The notes beneath the pieces are model-generated. The model made no database searches. It saw only the letters and a program-made list of their open reading frames with translations, and was not told where the DNA came from. The translations under genes were made by a program, and so were the position numbers. Below, piece by piece: positions 1 through 8,863 of a stretch of 64,000 nucleotides of DNA (its first letter is position 1; the number at the start of each line of letters is the position of its first letter). Where the stretch lies: positions 1 to 64,000 of the forward strand of contig NZ_JAATVY010000028.1 in NCBI RefSeq assembly GCF_011947195.1, in the 5' to 3' direction. The stretch is from Planosporangium thailandense (GTDB lineage Bacteria; Actinomycetota; Actinomycetes; Mycobacteriales; Micromonosporaceae).

Positions 1-973
<973 letters not shown>

Positions 974-984
974 CGTCACGTGCG

Positions 985-1010
985 GTCGGGCCGCCCCGGG
1001 GCGGCCCGAC
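985..1010 (+). terminator. GC-rich palindromic terminator after the GH18 gene
   Basis: A perfect 26-bp palindrome, GTCGGGCCGCCCC followed by its reverse complement, starts 11 bp after the chitinase stop. There is no U-tract, as is common for actinobacterial intrinsic terminators. Confidence 0.6.
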
Positions 1011-1144
1011 CCGCCACGTCCAGGGTCGTCAGCGCGATCCGCACACCGCGTACGGGAACGAGGGACGAACGGTATCGCGTGTTGCCAACCTTCGATACGT
1101 TCCCCTACCGTCTGGACGTCGATTCGAACGGGGGTTGGAGCGAC

Positions 1145-1327
1145 ATGGCGACAGGCGCCGACGGTGGAGCGGTCCAGTTCCCGCTCGCGCTGGTGCGGCA
1201 GCACGCGAGCACGGTCGAGCGCGTGTCCGACGAGGTACAGACGGCCCGCGCCGCGGTACGCGAGGTCACCATGGACATCGGGGCGTACGGCCAGAGGCAA
1301 GGGCGCAGGGCGGCACCGCGCGCCTAG
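1145..1327 (+). CDS. Short EspC-like (type VII secretion target-like) protein, apparently truncated
   Basis: The start is the ATG at 1145, preceded by TTGGAG at 1134-1139. The 60-residue product contains LVRQHASTVERVSDEVQTAR followed by a VTMDIGAYGQ segment. This is the N-terminal helix and the D-x-x-AYG turn of the actinobacterial EspC/DUF2580 family, small proteins associated with ESX type VII secretion. Family members are usually about 100 residues and continue after AYG with a leucine-rich second helix. Here the frame instead runs into RQGRRAAPRA and stops, so the second half is missing. No other ESX gene is nearby. The family call rests on remembered pattern similarity. It may be a degraded copy or a lineage-specific short form. 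Confidence 0.5.
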   Translation: MATGADGGAVQFPLALVRQHASTVERVSDEVQTARAAVREVTMDIGAYGQRQGRRAAPRA

Positions 1328-1371
1328 TCCGACCGCGTCCGACATGGCCGGGTGCCGGTCGGCCGAACGAA

Positions 1372-2244
1372 TCAGTGGCCGTGTGGATGGGCGTGGCTGT
1401 GCGGATGGGCGTGGTCGTGCGGGTGGTCGTGCGGCGTCTGCGGCGCGCCGACCCGGTGCTCGTGACCCGGCAGGGCGATCCGGTACAGGCACGCGTCGCA
1501 GTTGGCCCGGGCCTCACCGCGCAGCGCCTCCTCGTACCGCTCGACGACCAGCGACACCAGCCCGTCGCAGTCCCCGATCACCTCGGCGGTGTCGACGGGT
1601 ACACCCGTTTCCGCCGACCACGCCGCCGCCTGCGCCGCCACCCGCCGCGGCAGTACCCCGGTGAACAGGAAGTACGGCAGGACCGCGATGCGCTCGGCGC
1701 CGAGCAGCCGGCACCGCTCCAGGCCGGCCGGGACCCCCGGCGCGGCGAGCGAGATGAACGCGTACTCGACCCCGGCGACCGGTGTCGTCTCGGCCAGCAG
1801 CCGAGCGGCCCGGGCCACCTCGGCGTTGGCGTCCGGGTCGGTGGAGCCCCGGCCCACGAGCAGCACCATGGTCGCCGGGGTGGGCGAAATCTCCGCCAGG
1901 CGTTCACGTAGGAGCGCGAGGATCGTCGGGTGTGGGCCGAGCGGGCGGCCGTACACAAAGGATAGTTCCTGGTGACGCTGCCGCTCGCGGGCCAGCGACG
2001 CCGGGATGTCGCCCTTGGCGTGCCCGGCCGCGACGAGCATGAGCGGCACGGCCGCGACCCGACGAGCCCCGGTCGCGAGCAGCGCATCGACCGCTGAAGC
2101 GATCGGCGGGTTGGACAGTTCGATGAAGCCGCCGGCCACCGGTACGCCGAGCGCGCCGTCGACCCGTTTGACGAACTGCCGGAACTGCTCGGCGCCCGCC
2201 TCGTCGGCGGTGCCGTGGCCGGCGATCAACAGGGGTGCGTTCAT
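1372..2244 (-). CDS. cbiX: Sirohydrochlorin chelatase family protein, CbiX-like, with His-rich tail
   Basis: This 290-residue protein is of the CbiX/SirB class, which inserts cobalt (or iron) into sirohydrochlorin or related early tetrapyrroles. It opens with LLIAGHGT, the class II chelatase signature with the metal-binding His, and contains two chelatase half-domains; VLLVGRGST begins the second, where Arg replaces the His of the first. The last 20 or so residues are a His/Asp/Pro tail (HDHPHDHAHPHSHAHPHGH), as in long CbiX proteins, suggesting metal storage or delivery. The ATG at 2244 overlaps the cobH stop by 4 nt (ATGA), so it is the last gene of the cobalamin operon. Co-occurrence with CobN, a late cobalt chelatase, leaves its actual metal open: cobalt is favoured by context, iron for sirohaem is possible. 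Confidence 0.88.
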   Translation of the reverse strand: MNAPLLIAGHGTADEAGAEQFRQFVKRVDGALGVPVAGGFIELSNPPIASAVDALLATGARRVAAVPLMLVAAGHAKGDIPASLARERQRHQELSFVYGRPLGPHPTILALLRERLAEISPTPATMVLLVGRGSTDPDANAEVARAARLLAETTPVAGVEYAFISLAAPGVPAGLERCRLLGAERIAVLPYFLFTGVLPRRVAAQAAAWSAETGVPVDTAEVIGDCDGLVSLVVERYEEALRGEARANCDACLYRIALPGHEHRVGAPQTPHDHPHDHAHPHSHAHPHGH

Positions 2245-2843
2245 GCCAGAGGGTCTCCGTACAGCAGGGCGTTGACCGCCGCGGCGGCCACGGCAGAGCC
2301 GCCCCGCGCGCTGACGTTGGACAGTTGGGGCAGGCCGCTGTCGCGCAGCGCGGCCTTGGCGTCGGCCGCACCGACGTAGCCGACGGGAAGGCCGACGACG
2401 AGCGCGGGGCGCACCTGACCGGCCGCCGCGAGGCGGATCAGTTCGTACAGGGCCGTCGGCGCGTTGCCGACCGCCCAGACCGCGCCGTCGGGCGCCTGCT
2501 GGGCCGCGAGCCGGACGGCCGCCGCCGACCGGGTGAGACCCGCCGCAGTAGCCAGGTCGCGCGCCTGCGGGCTGCTCACCAGGCACAGCGACGGGTACCG
2601 GGTGATGCCGGCGGCCACCATCGCCACGTCGACGACGAGCGGAGCGCCGGTGTCCAACGCGGCCGCGCCCGCCTCGAGGGCCTTCTCGTCGGCGACGAGG
2701 TCATCGAGCCAGCCGGGGTCGGCGGTGGTGTGAATGATCCGTTCGGCCACGTCCCGGGTACGCGGAGGCAGGGCCGACGTGTCGACGACCGAGCGCAGGA
2801 TGCGGTACGACTCGGCCTCGATCGGGTGCACGATGCGGTTCAC
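2241..2843 (-). CDS. cobH: Precorrin-8X methylmutase
   Basis: CobH/CbiC moves the methyl group from C11 to C12 of precorrin-8X, giving hydrogenobyrinic acid (or the cobalt form). The 200-residue product has the family features: an N-terminal HPIEAESYRILR segment supplying the catalytic His, the ERIIHTTADP motif, and VGLPVGYVGAADAK near the C-terminus. I chose the GTG at 2843 because it gives a GTGA overlap with the stop of the upstream permease, the same coupling seen along the operon, and puts the conserved HPIE motif at the N-terminus. It overlaps cbiX by 4 nt. Confidence 0.93.
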   Translation of the reverse strand: MNRIVHPIEAESYRILRSVVDTSALPPRTRDVAERIIHTTADPGWLDDLVADEKALEAGAAALDTGAPLVVDVAMVAAGITRYPSLCLVSSPQARDLATAAGLTRSAAAVRLAAQQAPDGAVWAVGNAPTALYELIRLAAAGQVRPALVVGLPVGYVGAADAKAALRDSGLPQLSNVSARGGSAVAAAAVNALLYGDPLA

Positions 2844-3898
2844 GACCGGTATCTCTCGTCGAAGCGGCCGAGTTTCCACGCCGCGACCGCGCCGCCCCAG
2901 GCCAGCAGGAACACGCCCACGATGACGTAGCCGAGCAGTTCGAAGTGGTCCGCGATGTGCCCGTACGCCCCGATGGGGCCGCCCACACCGGTGAGATCGT
3001 CGACCAGGCTGGCGAGGTACACCGACGCCACGAACAGCGCGACGACGACCGTCATGCCGGTCGTCGCCAGGTTGTAGTAGAGCCGCCGGGCCGGGTGACG
3101 GTACGCCCACGAGTACGCCCGGGTCATCAGCAGCGAGTCGGCGGTGTCCATGGCGGACATTCCGGCCGCGAACAGCAGCGGGAGGGTGAGGACCGCCAGC
3201 GCCGGCACGGCACCCTGCGCCGCGGTGGACGCCTGCAGCGACAGCAGGGTCACCTCGCTCGCGGTCTCCAGGCCGAGACCGAACAGCAGCCCGACCGGGA
3301 ACATGTGCCAGCTCGACCGGATCAGCCCGCGGACCCGACCGCCGAGCATCCGGTTCATCAGGCCCCGGTTGACCATCTCCCGGTCGATCGCGGCCTGGTC
3401 GACCGCACCGGCGCTCAAGCGCCGCCAGAGGGCGACCAGTCCATGCAGGACGGTGGCGTTGAGGACGCCCACGAGGCCCAGGAAGCCGATCGCGACGCCG
3501 GTCGCGATGAGGCCGCCGGCGTGCTTGAACTCCTCAACGTGCAGGCTGCGCGCGGCGAACGCGATGACCAGGGCCAGGACGACGACGACGGCAGAGTGTC
3601 CCATCGCGAAGAAGAACCCGACGCCGACCGGTCGCCGCCCGCGCAGCAGCATCAGCCGGGTGGTGTCGTCGATGGCGGCGATGTGGTCGGCGTCGAACGC
3701 GTGCCGGATGCCGAGCACGTACGCCAGCGTGCCGGCCCCGGCGAACGCGCCGGCCGCGGCGAGGCTGGTGCTGTAGTACAGGTACAGCGACCAGCCCGCG
3801 ACGTTGAGGAGCACGACGGTCGCCACGATGCCGGACAGCCGGACCCGCTCGGCGCGGGTCCACAGCCCGGCGGGTGCGGTCACGTCCCGAACGCTCAC
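2840..3898 (-). CDS. Nickel/cobalt permease of the NiCoT (HoxN) family
   Basis: This 352-residue integral membrane protein probably imports the cobalt used by the pathway. The NiCoT signature RHAFDADHIAAIDDTTR is present near residue 63, followed by FFFAMGHSAVV and GLGLETASEVTLL, matching the second and third conserved motifs of the family. Six to eight hydrophobic segments are visible. The GTG at 3898 overlaps the ferredoxin stop (ATGTGA) and follows GAGGAGGAG, so the start is well supported. Its place between the ferredoxin and cobH in a B12 operon argues for cobalt rather than nickel. Specificity cannot be read from sequence alone. Confidence 0.92.
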   Translation of the reverse strand: MSVRDVTAPAGLWTRAERVRLSGIVATVVLLNVAGWSLYLYYSTSLAAAGAFAGAGTLAYVLGIRHAFDADHIAAIDDTTRLMLLRGRRPVGVGFFFAMGHSAVVVVLALVIAFAARSLHVEEFKHAGGLIATGVAIGFLGLVGVLNATVLHGLVALWRRLSAGAVDQAAIDREMVNRGLMNRMLGGRVRGLIRSSWHMFPVGLLFGLGLETASEVTLLSLQASTAAQGAVPALAVLTLPLLFAAGMSAMDTADSLLMTRAYSWAYRHPARRLYYNLATTGMTVVVALFVASVYLASLVDDLTGVGGPIGAYGHIADHFELLGYVIVGVFLLAWGGAVAAWKLGRFDERYRS

Positions 3899-4083
3899 AT
3901 CTCCTCCTCGGAGTCGCTGAGGTGAACGGCATCCACCGGGCAGATCTCGACGCACTCCCCGCAGCCGGTGCACAGGTCCGCGCGGGCGTAGAGCCGGCCG
4001 CCGTCCGGCCGGATCGCGTGCGTCGGACAGGTGAGCAGACAGGCGCCACAGCCCTGGCAGCCGAGGAAGGTCACGGTAGCCAT
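3895..4083 (-). CDS. Small 2x[4Fe-4S] ferredoxin in the cobalamin operon
   Basis: This 62-residue ferredoxin has two complete cluster motifs, GCQGCGACLLTCP (residues 8-20) and CTGCGECVEICP (38-49), each CxxCxxCxxxCP. It should carry two [4Fe-4S] clusters and act as a cytoplasmic low-potential electron carrier. It starts inside the end of cbiG-cobJ (13-nt overlap) and its stop is interlocked with the permease start. The operon position suggests it supplies electrons to a corrinoid step, for example reduction of Co(II) before adenosylation by CobO. That role is inference. Confidence 0.93.
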   Translation of the reverse strand: MATVTFLGCQGCGACLLTCPTHAIRPDGGRLYARADLCTGCGECVEICPVDAVHLSDSEEEM

Positions 4084-5786
4084 CGGTACTCCCGCGGCGT
4101 GACCATCCGCCCGGCCCGCGTCTCGGTACGGCTGGACCCGACGATGACGACGGTGAACATGTCCACGCTGGACGGATCGGCGGCGAGGTCGGCGAGCGTA
4201 GTGACGGTGACCCGCTGTTCGGGGCGGCTGGCCTGCCGGACGAGGCCGACCGGCGTGGTGTCGGGCCGGTGCTCGCGCAGGATGGCGAGCGCCTCGTCGA
4301 ACTGTGCCTGGCGCTTGCGGCTGCGCGGGTTGTACAGGCAGACCACCAGGTCGGCGGCGGCGCAGGCGCGCAGCCGGCCGGCGATGACCGGCCACGGGGT
4401 GTGCAGGTCCGACAGCGACAGGTACGCGTGGTCGTGGCCCAGCGGGGCGCCGAGCAGCGCGCTGGCCGCGAGGGCCGCGGTGACGCCCGGCACCGCCTCG
4501 ACGTACACGTCGTCGCCGGCCAGTTGCAGCGCCGGTGAGGCCATGGCGTACACGCCGGCGTCGCCGGAGCCGATGAGCGCGACGGCGTGCCCGGCCGTGG
4601 CGAGCTCGACGGCGGTGCGCGCCCGCTCCTCCTCCGCGCCGAGTCCGCTCGCGATGATCCGGGTCCCCGGCGTGAGCACGGGCCGGACCTGTTCGACGTA
4701 CTGGTCGAGCCCGACCACGACGCCGGCCCGGCGCAGCGTCTGCGTCGCGCGGGGCGTACGGAGGTCCTCGGCGCCGGGGCCGAGGCCGACGATGCTCAAC
4801 CGCCCGCGCGGGGTCAGGCGGGCGACGGCGACGGTGGCCATGGCGCTCGCGCGCTTCGGCGCGATCAGGTCAGCGTGCTTTCCCGCTTCGCGGGCCGCCA
4901 TGAGCGCGGCGGCCTCGGCGACGCTGGCAGTGCCGACGGCGGCGCGTACCACCTCCGACGGGTTGGGTACGTCGACGTCTCTCAGCGTCTCCGCCGGGTA
5001 GCTGCGGATCGGCCAGCCACGCCGTCTCGCGACCTCGACGATGCCCGGCTCGTCGGCTTTGAGGTCGACGGTGGCGAGGCACCTGACCGACTCGGCGACG
5101 ACCCCCGCCTCGGCGAGCGCCTTCGCGATCAGCTCGTCGATCTCGTCGGCCGGGGCGTTGCGGCTCGCGCCCACGCCGACGACGAGCGACGGCGGCCGGT
5201 AGATCAGGTCGCCGTCGGCGTCGGCCCGATCGGAGATCCTCAGCGATCTTGGACAGTCGTGCGAGCTATAGGTATCACAACTGTCCAAGATCGCTGGGAG
5301 GGGCCACACCTGGTCGGACTCCACCCGTAGCGGGGCGCCGTCGAGCAGCGCGGCCGTCACCCGCGCGACGGCCGCGGGATCGGCCAGCCGGAACCCCAGG
5401 TCCGCGCCGTACGTGTCGAGCGGCGTCACCCCGACCGCGTCGGTCGCGGTGGTGACCACCGGTTGTGCGCCGAGCACGTCCGCCACCCGCGCGGCGAGGT
5501 CGTTCGCGCCGCCGCCGTGGCCGCCCGCCAACGCGACGGCGAACCGGCCGGCCTCGTCGACGCAGACCACGCCGGGGTCGGTGTGCTTGTCGCGCAGCAG
5601 CGGCGCGATGAGCCGGATCGTGGCGCCGGTGGCGAGGAAGCAGACCAGCGCCCTCGACTCCGGCCAGGCGCCGCGGATCTGGTCGGCGACCGGGCCGTCG
5701 TACGCGAGCGTCTCGTCCGGCCACGCGGCCGCGAGGCGCTCCGCCAGGGCCCGGCCGGCCGCCGTCGCGGTCACCAGTGCGATCAT
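4071..5786 (-). CDS. CbiG-CobJ fusion: cobalt-precorrin-5A hydrolase / precorrin-3B C17-methyltransferase
   Basis: This 571-residue fusion has a CbiG part (about residues 1-325) with the LVCFLATGATIRLIAPLL and AGGHGGGANDLAA motifs and the C-terminal GVGASRNAP motif. That part opens the ring lactone and removes the C20 acetaldehyde. The CobJ/CbiH part (about 330-571) starts with the SAM-methyltransferase motif GRLSIVGLGPG and contains GSGDAGVYAMASPAL and a CLYNPRSRKR motif, and methylates C17 during ring contraction. Such fusions are known in actinobacteria. ATGA overlap couples it to cobL. A 56-bp inverted repeat lies in frame at 5241-5296, encoding about residues 164-182 in the CbiG middle region; those residues (SCDTYSSHDCPRSL) do not look like CbiG. 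Whether the hydrolase still works is untested. Confidence 0.92.
   Translation of the reverse strand: MIALVTATAAGRALAERLAAAWPDETLAYDGPVADQIRGAWPESRALVCFLATGATIRLIAPLLRDKHTDPGVVCVDEAGRFAVALAGGHGGGANDLAARVADVLGAQPVVTTATDAVGVTPLDTYGADLGFRLADPAAVARVTAALLDGAPLRVESDQVWPLPAILDSCDTYSSHDCPRSLRISDRADADGDLIYRPPSLVVGVGASRNAPADEIDELIAKALAEAGVVAESVRCLATVDLKADEPGIVEVARRRGWPIRSYPAETLRDVDVPNPSEVVRAAVGTASVAEAAALMAAREAGKHADLIAPKRASAMATVAVARLTPRGRLSIVGLGPGAEDLRTPRATQTLRRAGVVVGLDQYVEQVRPVLTPGTRIIASGLGAEEERARTAVELATAGHAVALIGSGDAGVYAMASPALQLAGDDVYVEAVPGVTAALAASALLGAPLGHDHAYLSLSDLHTPWPVIAGRLRACAAADLVVCLYNPRSRKRQAQFDEALAILREHRPDTTPVGLVRQASRPEQRVTVTTLADLAADPSSVDMFTVVIVGSSRTETRAGRMVTPREYRWLP
5241..5296. repeat. Palindromic element (family A copy 1) inserted in the cbiG reading frame
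   Basis: Arms of 21 bp (5241-5261 and 5276-5296) are complementary except for one position and are separated by 14 nt. The core GATCTTGGACA / TGTCCAAGATC is shared with the palindrome at 39760-39809. The copy keeps the cbiG frame open. Confidence 0.85.
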
Positions 5787-6949
5787 GACCGCTCCCCCCA
5801 CACCACGTACACCGGATTGGTCGCCTCGAGGCGATGTACACCGCCCGGCAACGGCGCGAGCCGGTTGGCCTGCAACTGCGTGCCCTCGGCGCGGTATCCG
5901 GCCACGGTCAGCACCTCCAGCACCGGCCCCACCCGCTCCACCGCCGCGTACGCCGCGACCACGCGGACGGGCCGGCGCTCCAGACAGGCGGCGAGGACGG
6001 ACACCCCTCCCCCTCCGACGAAGACCGCGTCCGGGTCGGGCAGCCCCGCGAGCGCGGCCGGGGCGGCACCGTGGACCACCCCGACGTCCACGTTGAACGC
6101 GTCGGCGTTACGCCGTACCCGCTCGCAGGCGTCCGCGTCGCGCTCCACCGCGACGACGGCGGCGCCGAGCCGGGCGCACTCGACCGCCACCGAGCCGCTG
6201 CCGGCGCCGATGTCCCAGACGAGGTCACCGAGGCGCGGGCCGAGCCGGGCGAGCACCAGCGCGCGTACCTCGGCTTTGGTGATCATGGAGTCGCGGTGGG
6301 CGAACGCGTTCTCCGGCAGCGCCCAGCCGGCCGGGGTGGGCCGGGCACCGGCCAACCAGCGCGGCGACGGCTCGGGCGCGGAGCCGAGCACGAGGACGAC
6401 GTTCGGGTCGGCCCAGTCGCCCTCGGGTCCAGTGATCCGCTCGTCCGGGGTGCCGAGCCGGGACGCCACCACGAGCCGGCGCGGCAGGCCGTCCAGCGCC
6501 GCCGAAAGCTCGCGCGGGCCGGCGCCGGGCGCGGTCAGGACCGCGACCTTGCGATGGGCCCGGCAGACGTTGACCGCGCGGCGCAGGTCCCGCCCGTGGG
6601 CGGATACCACGAGCGCGTCGTCCCAGGGCAGGCCGAGCCGGGCGAACGCGTGGGCCACCGACGACGGGGCGGGGATGACGGCGGGCCGCAGGCCGGCGCG
6701 GCGCAGGGTGGCGACGATCCCGAAGAAGCCGGGGTCGCCGCTCGCGAGGACGACGGCTCGACCGTCGTGGGTGGACAGTCGTGTGACCGCGTCGCGCACG
6801 GCACCCAGCACGATGCGCTCCGCGCCGGTGTCGACCTGTGAAAGGTGCCGGGCGGCGCCGACGACCAGCGTCGCCTCGGCGACCAGCGGCTCCGCGCCCG
6901 GTGGCAGCGGTCCGCCGTCGCACCCGATGACCGTGATCACGACACCCAT
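5783..6949 (-). CDS. cobL: Precorrin-6Y C5,15-methyltransferase (decarboxylating), CbiE-CbiT fusion
   Basis: This 388-residue CobL-type bifunctional enzyme methylates C5 and C15 and decarboxylates the C12 acetate. The N-terminal CbiE half has ITVIGCDGGPLP and VVLASGDPGFFGI. The C-terminal CbiT half, from about residue 205, has the class I SAM-binding motif LVWDIGAGSGSVAVECA followed by VVAVERDADA. Domain order and length match the CobL family. The ATG at 6949 overlaps cbiD by 13 nt; the GTG at 6940 would give a GTGA overlap in the local style and a product three residues shorter. The stop overlaps the cbiG-cobJ start (ATGA). Confidence 0.93.
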   Translation of the reverse strand: MGVVITVIGCDGGPLPPGAEPLVAEATLVVGAARHLSQVDTGAERIVLGAVRDAVTRLSTHDGRAVVLASGDPGFFGIVATLRRAGLRPAVIPAPSSVAHAFARLGLPWDDALVVSAHGRDLRRAVNVCRAHRKVAVLTAPGAGPRELSAALDGLPRRLVVASRLGTPDERITGPEGDWADPNVVLVLGSAPEPSPRWLAGARPTPAGWALPENAFAHRDSMITKAEVRALVLARLGPRLGDLVWDIGAGSGSVAVECARLGAAVVAVERDADACERVRRNADAFNVDVGVVHGAAPAALAGLPDPDAVFVGGGGVSVLAACLERRPVRVVAAYAAVERVGPVLEVLTVAGYRAEGTQLQANRLAPLPGGVHRLEATNPVYVVWGERS

Positions 6950-8067
6950 CCCGGTTCGGTGGCGGCGACGACCGTACGGCCGGTGAAGTCGACCATCGCC
7001 ACGTCGGCGGGCAGGCCGCAGAACGCGACCAGCACGTCGCGTACCCGCTGGCACAGCAGATCCCCGGCGGTACGCAGCAGGCCGGCGCGGTCCCACAGCT
7101 CGTACGCGTGCCGGGCGGTGTTGGCCGCGGCCACGTCGGCCACGAGCTCCGCCGACCCGCCGGCCGAGGCCGTCAGCCGGCCCAGCAGTCCGGTGTCGAC
7201 CGCGGAACGGGTGTAGTGGGTCATCAGCACCCCGGCGGCGAGCTTGGTGAGCTTGCCGACCATGCCGATGAACACGACGCGCGTGATGCCCCGCTCGACG
7301 GCCTTGCGCAGCGCCGCTCCGGTGAAGTCGCCGACCTCGATGAAGCACACCTCGGCGAGCCGCGGCAACAGCGCCATCGCGCCCTTCTCGGTACGCCCGC
7401 CGGTGCACAGCACAATGGTGTCCTCGCCCTGCGCGGCCGCGACCTGTACCGCCTGCTCGACGCTGGCGCGCCAGGACGCCGTGGAGAACGGGCGCACGAT
7501 CCCGGTCGTACCGAGGATGGAGATCCCGCCGAGCACGCCGAGCCGGCGGTTGGTCGTCTTGCGCGCCATCTTCTCCCCGCCGGGGACGCTGATGACGACC
7601 CGGACGCCGCGCTCGCCGACGACCTCCCGCACCGCCTGCGTGATCATCGCGCGGGGTACCGGGTTGATGGCCGGCCCGCCGACCGGCAACCCGAGACCGG
7701 GCTTCGTGACCACCCCGACGCCTTCGCCGCCGTCCAGGTGGACGCCGTCGCCGGCGCACCACGACACCGTCGCCGTCAGGTGCGCGCCGTGCGTCACGTC
7801 GGGATCATCGCCGGCGTCCTTGACCACGACCGCGGTGGCGGCAGCCCCGTCGAGGGCGGTCTCGGAAACCGCGAACGTCACCCGCCGCCCGCTGGGCAGC
7901 GCGACCTCGACCCACGCCGGCGGCTCGCCGGTCGTCAACAGCACGGAGGCCGCCTTCGCCGCCGCCGAGGCGCAGGTGCCGGTGGTCCAGCCGGTACGCA
8001 ACGCCTTCGGGCGCACCTTCGCGGTGCGCGGCAGGTCCGGCTCGCGCAGCGAGGGAAGGTCATCCAC
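6937..8067 (-). CDS. cbiD: Cobalt-precorrin-5B C1-methyltransferase
   Basis: This 376-residue CbiD methylates C1 of the contracted macrocycle. The N-terminus contains LRTGWTTGTCASAAAKAA, the family's conserved TGTCA(S/A)AA motif. The centre has INPVPRAMI and GILGTTGIVRPFS-type sequence (here GGISILGTTGIVRPFS), then CTGGRTEKGAM. CbiD belongs to the oxygen-independent branch, yet cobN of the oxygen-dependent branch is next door, so the pathway is mixed as in other actinobacteria. The start overlaps the cobM stop by 8 nt, and the stop overlaps the cobL start. Confidence 0.94.
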   Translation of the reverse strand: MDDLPSLREPDLPRTAKVRPKALRTGWTTGTCASAAAKAASVLLTTGEPPAWVEVALPSGRRVTFAVSETALDGAAATAVVVKDAGDDPDVTHGAHLTATVSWCAGDGVHLDGGEGVGVVTKPGLGLPVGGPAINPVPRAMITQAVREVVGERGVRVVISVPGGEKMARKTTNRRLGVLGGISILGTTGIVRPFSTASWRASVEQAVQVAAAQGEDTIVLCTGGRTEKGAMALLPRLAEVCFIEVGDFTGAALRKAVERGITRVVFIGMVGKLTKLAAGVLMTHYTRSAVDTGLLGRLTASAGGSAELVADVAAANTARHAYELWDRAGLLRTAGDLLCQRVRDVLVAFCGLPADVAMVDFTGRTVVAATEPGWVS

Positions 8068-8863
8068 CGTTGGCCCGCAACGCTTTCCGCGCCGAACGGT
8101 CGGCCCGACGGTGGCCGTGGAAGTGTCCCGGGTGGTACAGGTGGCTGCGGGTGCCGTGGGCGTCCAGCGCGGGGCCGACCAGGAAGAGCGTGTGCTTCCA
8201 CAGCTTGTGCTCGCGTACCGTCTCGGCGAGGGTGCCGACCGTGCAGCGCAGCATCAGCTCGTCGGGCCAGGTGACCCGGTAACCCACGACCACCGGGGTC
8301 TCCGCCGGATAACCACCGGCCTGAAGCTCCTCGGCGAGCTGCTTGGCCCGCGCGGCCGACAGGAAGACCGCCATGGTCGTACCGTGCCGGGCGAACTCCG
8401 CGACGCTCTCCCCCGTCGGCATCGGCGTCTTGCCGCCTTCCAGCCGGGTCAGGATGACCGACTGCGCCACTTCGGGAACGGTCAGTTCGCGCCGCACCGC
8501 CGCCGCGGCGGCGGAGAACGACGACACTCCGGGGACGACCTCGACGGCGAGGCCGAGGGCGGCGCACCGGTCGAGCTGTTCCTGCATCGCGCCCCACAGC
8601 GCCGGGTCGCCCGAGTGCAGCCGGACGACGTGCAGACCGGAGGCGGCCGCCCGGCGGTAGATGTCCACCGTGGCCTCGAGCGTCAACTCCGCGGAATCGA
8701 CGATCTCGGCTCCCTCCCGGGCGTAGCCCAGCACGTCGGGGTGGACCAGGCTCGCCGCCCACACCACGATGTCGGCGCTTTCGAGAGCCCGCACGCCGCG
8801 TACGGTGATGAGGTCGGCCGCGCCCGGCCCGGCCCCGACGAACGTCGCCCTACCTGCACTCAC
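8060..8863 (-). CDS. cobM: Precorrin-4 C11-methyltransferase
   Basis: This 267-residue CobM/CbiF is a SAM-dependent tetrapyrrole methylase acting at C11. It opens with ATFVGAGPGAADLITVRG, the first uroporphyrin-III-methylase motif, and contains RLHSGDPALWGAM and VEVVPGVSSFSAAAA, the SAM-binding loops that distinguish CobM. The C-terminal 30 residues are His- and Arg-rich beyond the usual domain end (HLYHPGHFHGHRR), possibly a weak metal-binding tail. It is coupled to cobI and cbiD by 4-nt and 8-nt overlaps. Confidence 0.94.
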   Translation of the reverse strand: MSAGRATFVGAGPGAADLITVRGVRALESADIVVWAASLVHPDVLGYAREGAEIVDSAELTLEATVDIYRRAAASGLHVVRLHSGDPALWGAMQEQLDRCAALGLAVEVVPGVSSFSAAAAAVRRELTVPEVAQSVILTRLEGGKTPMPTGESVAEFARHGTTMAVFLSAARAKQLAEELQAGGYPAETPVVVGYRVTWPDELMLRCTVGTLAETVREHKLWKHTLFLVGPALDAHGTRSHLYHPGHFHGHRRADRSARKALRANGG

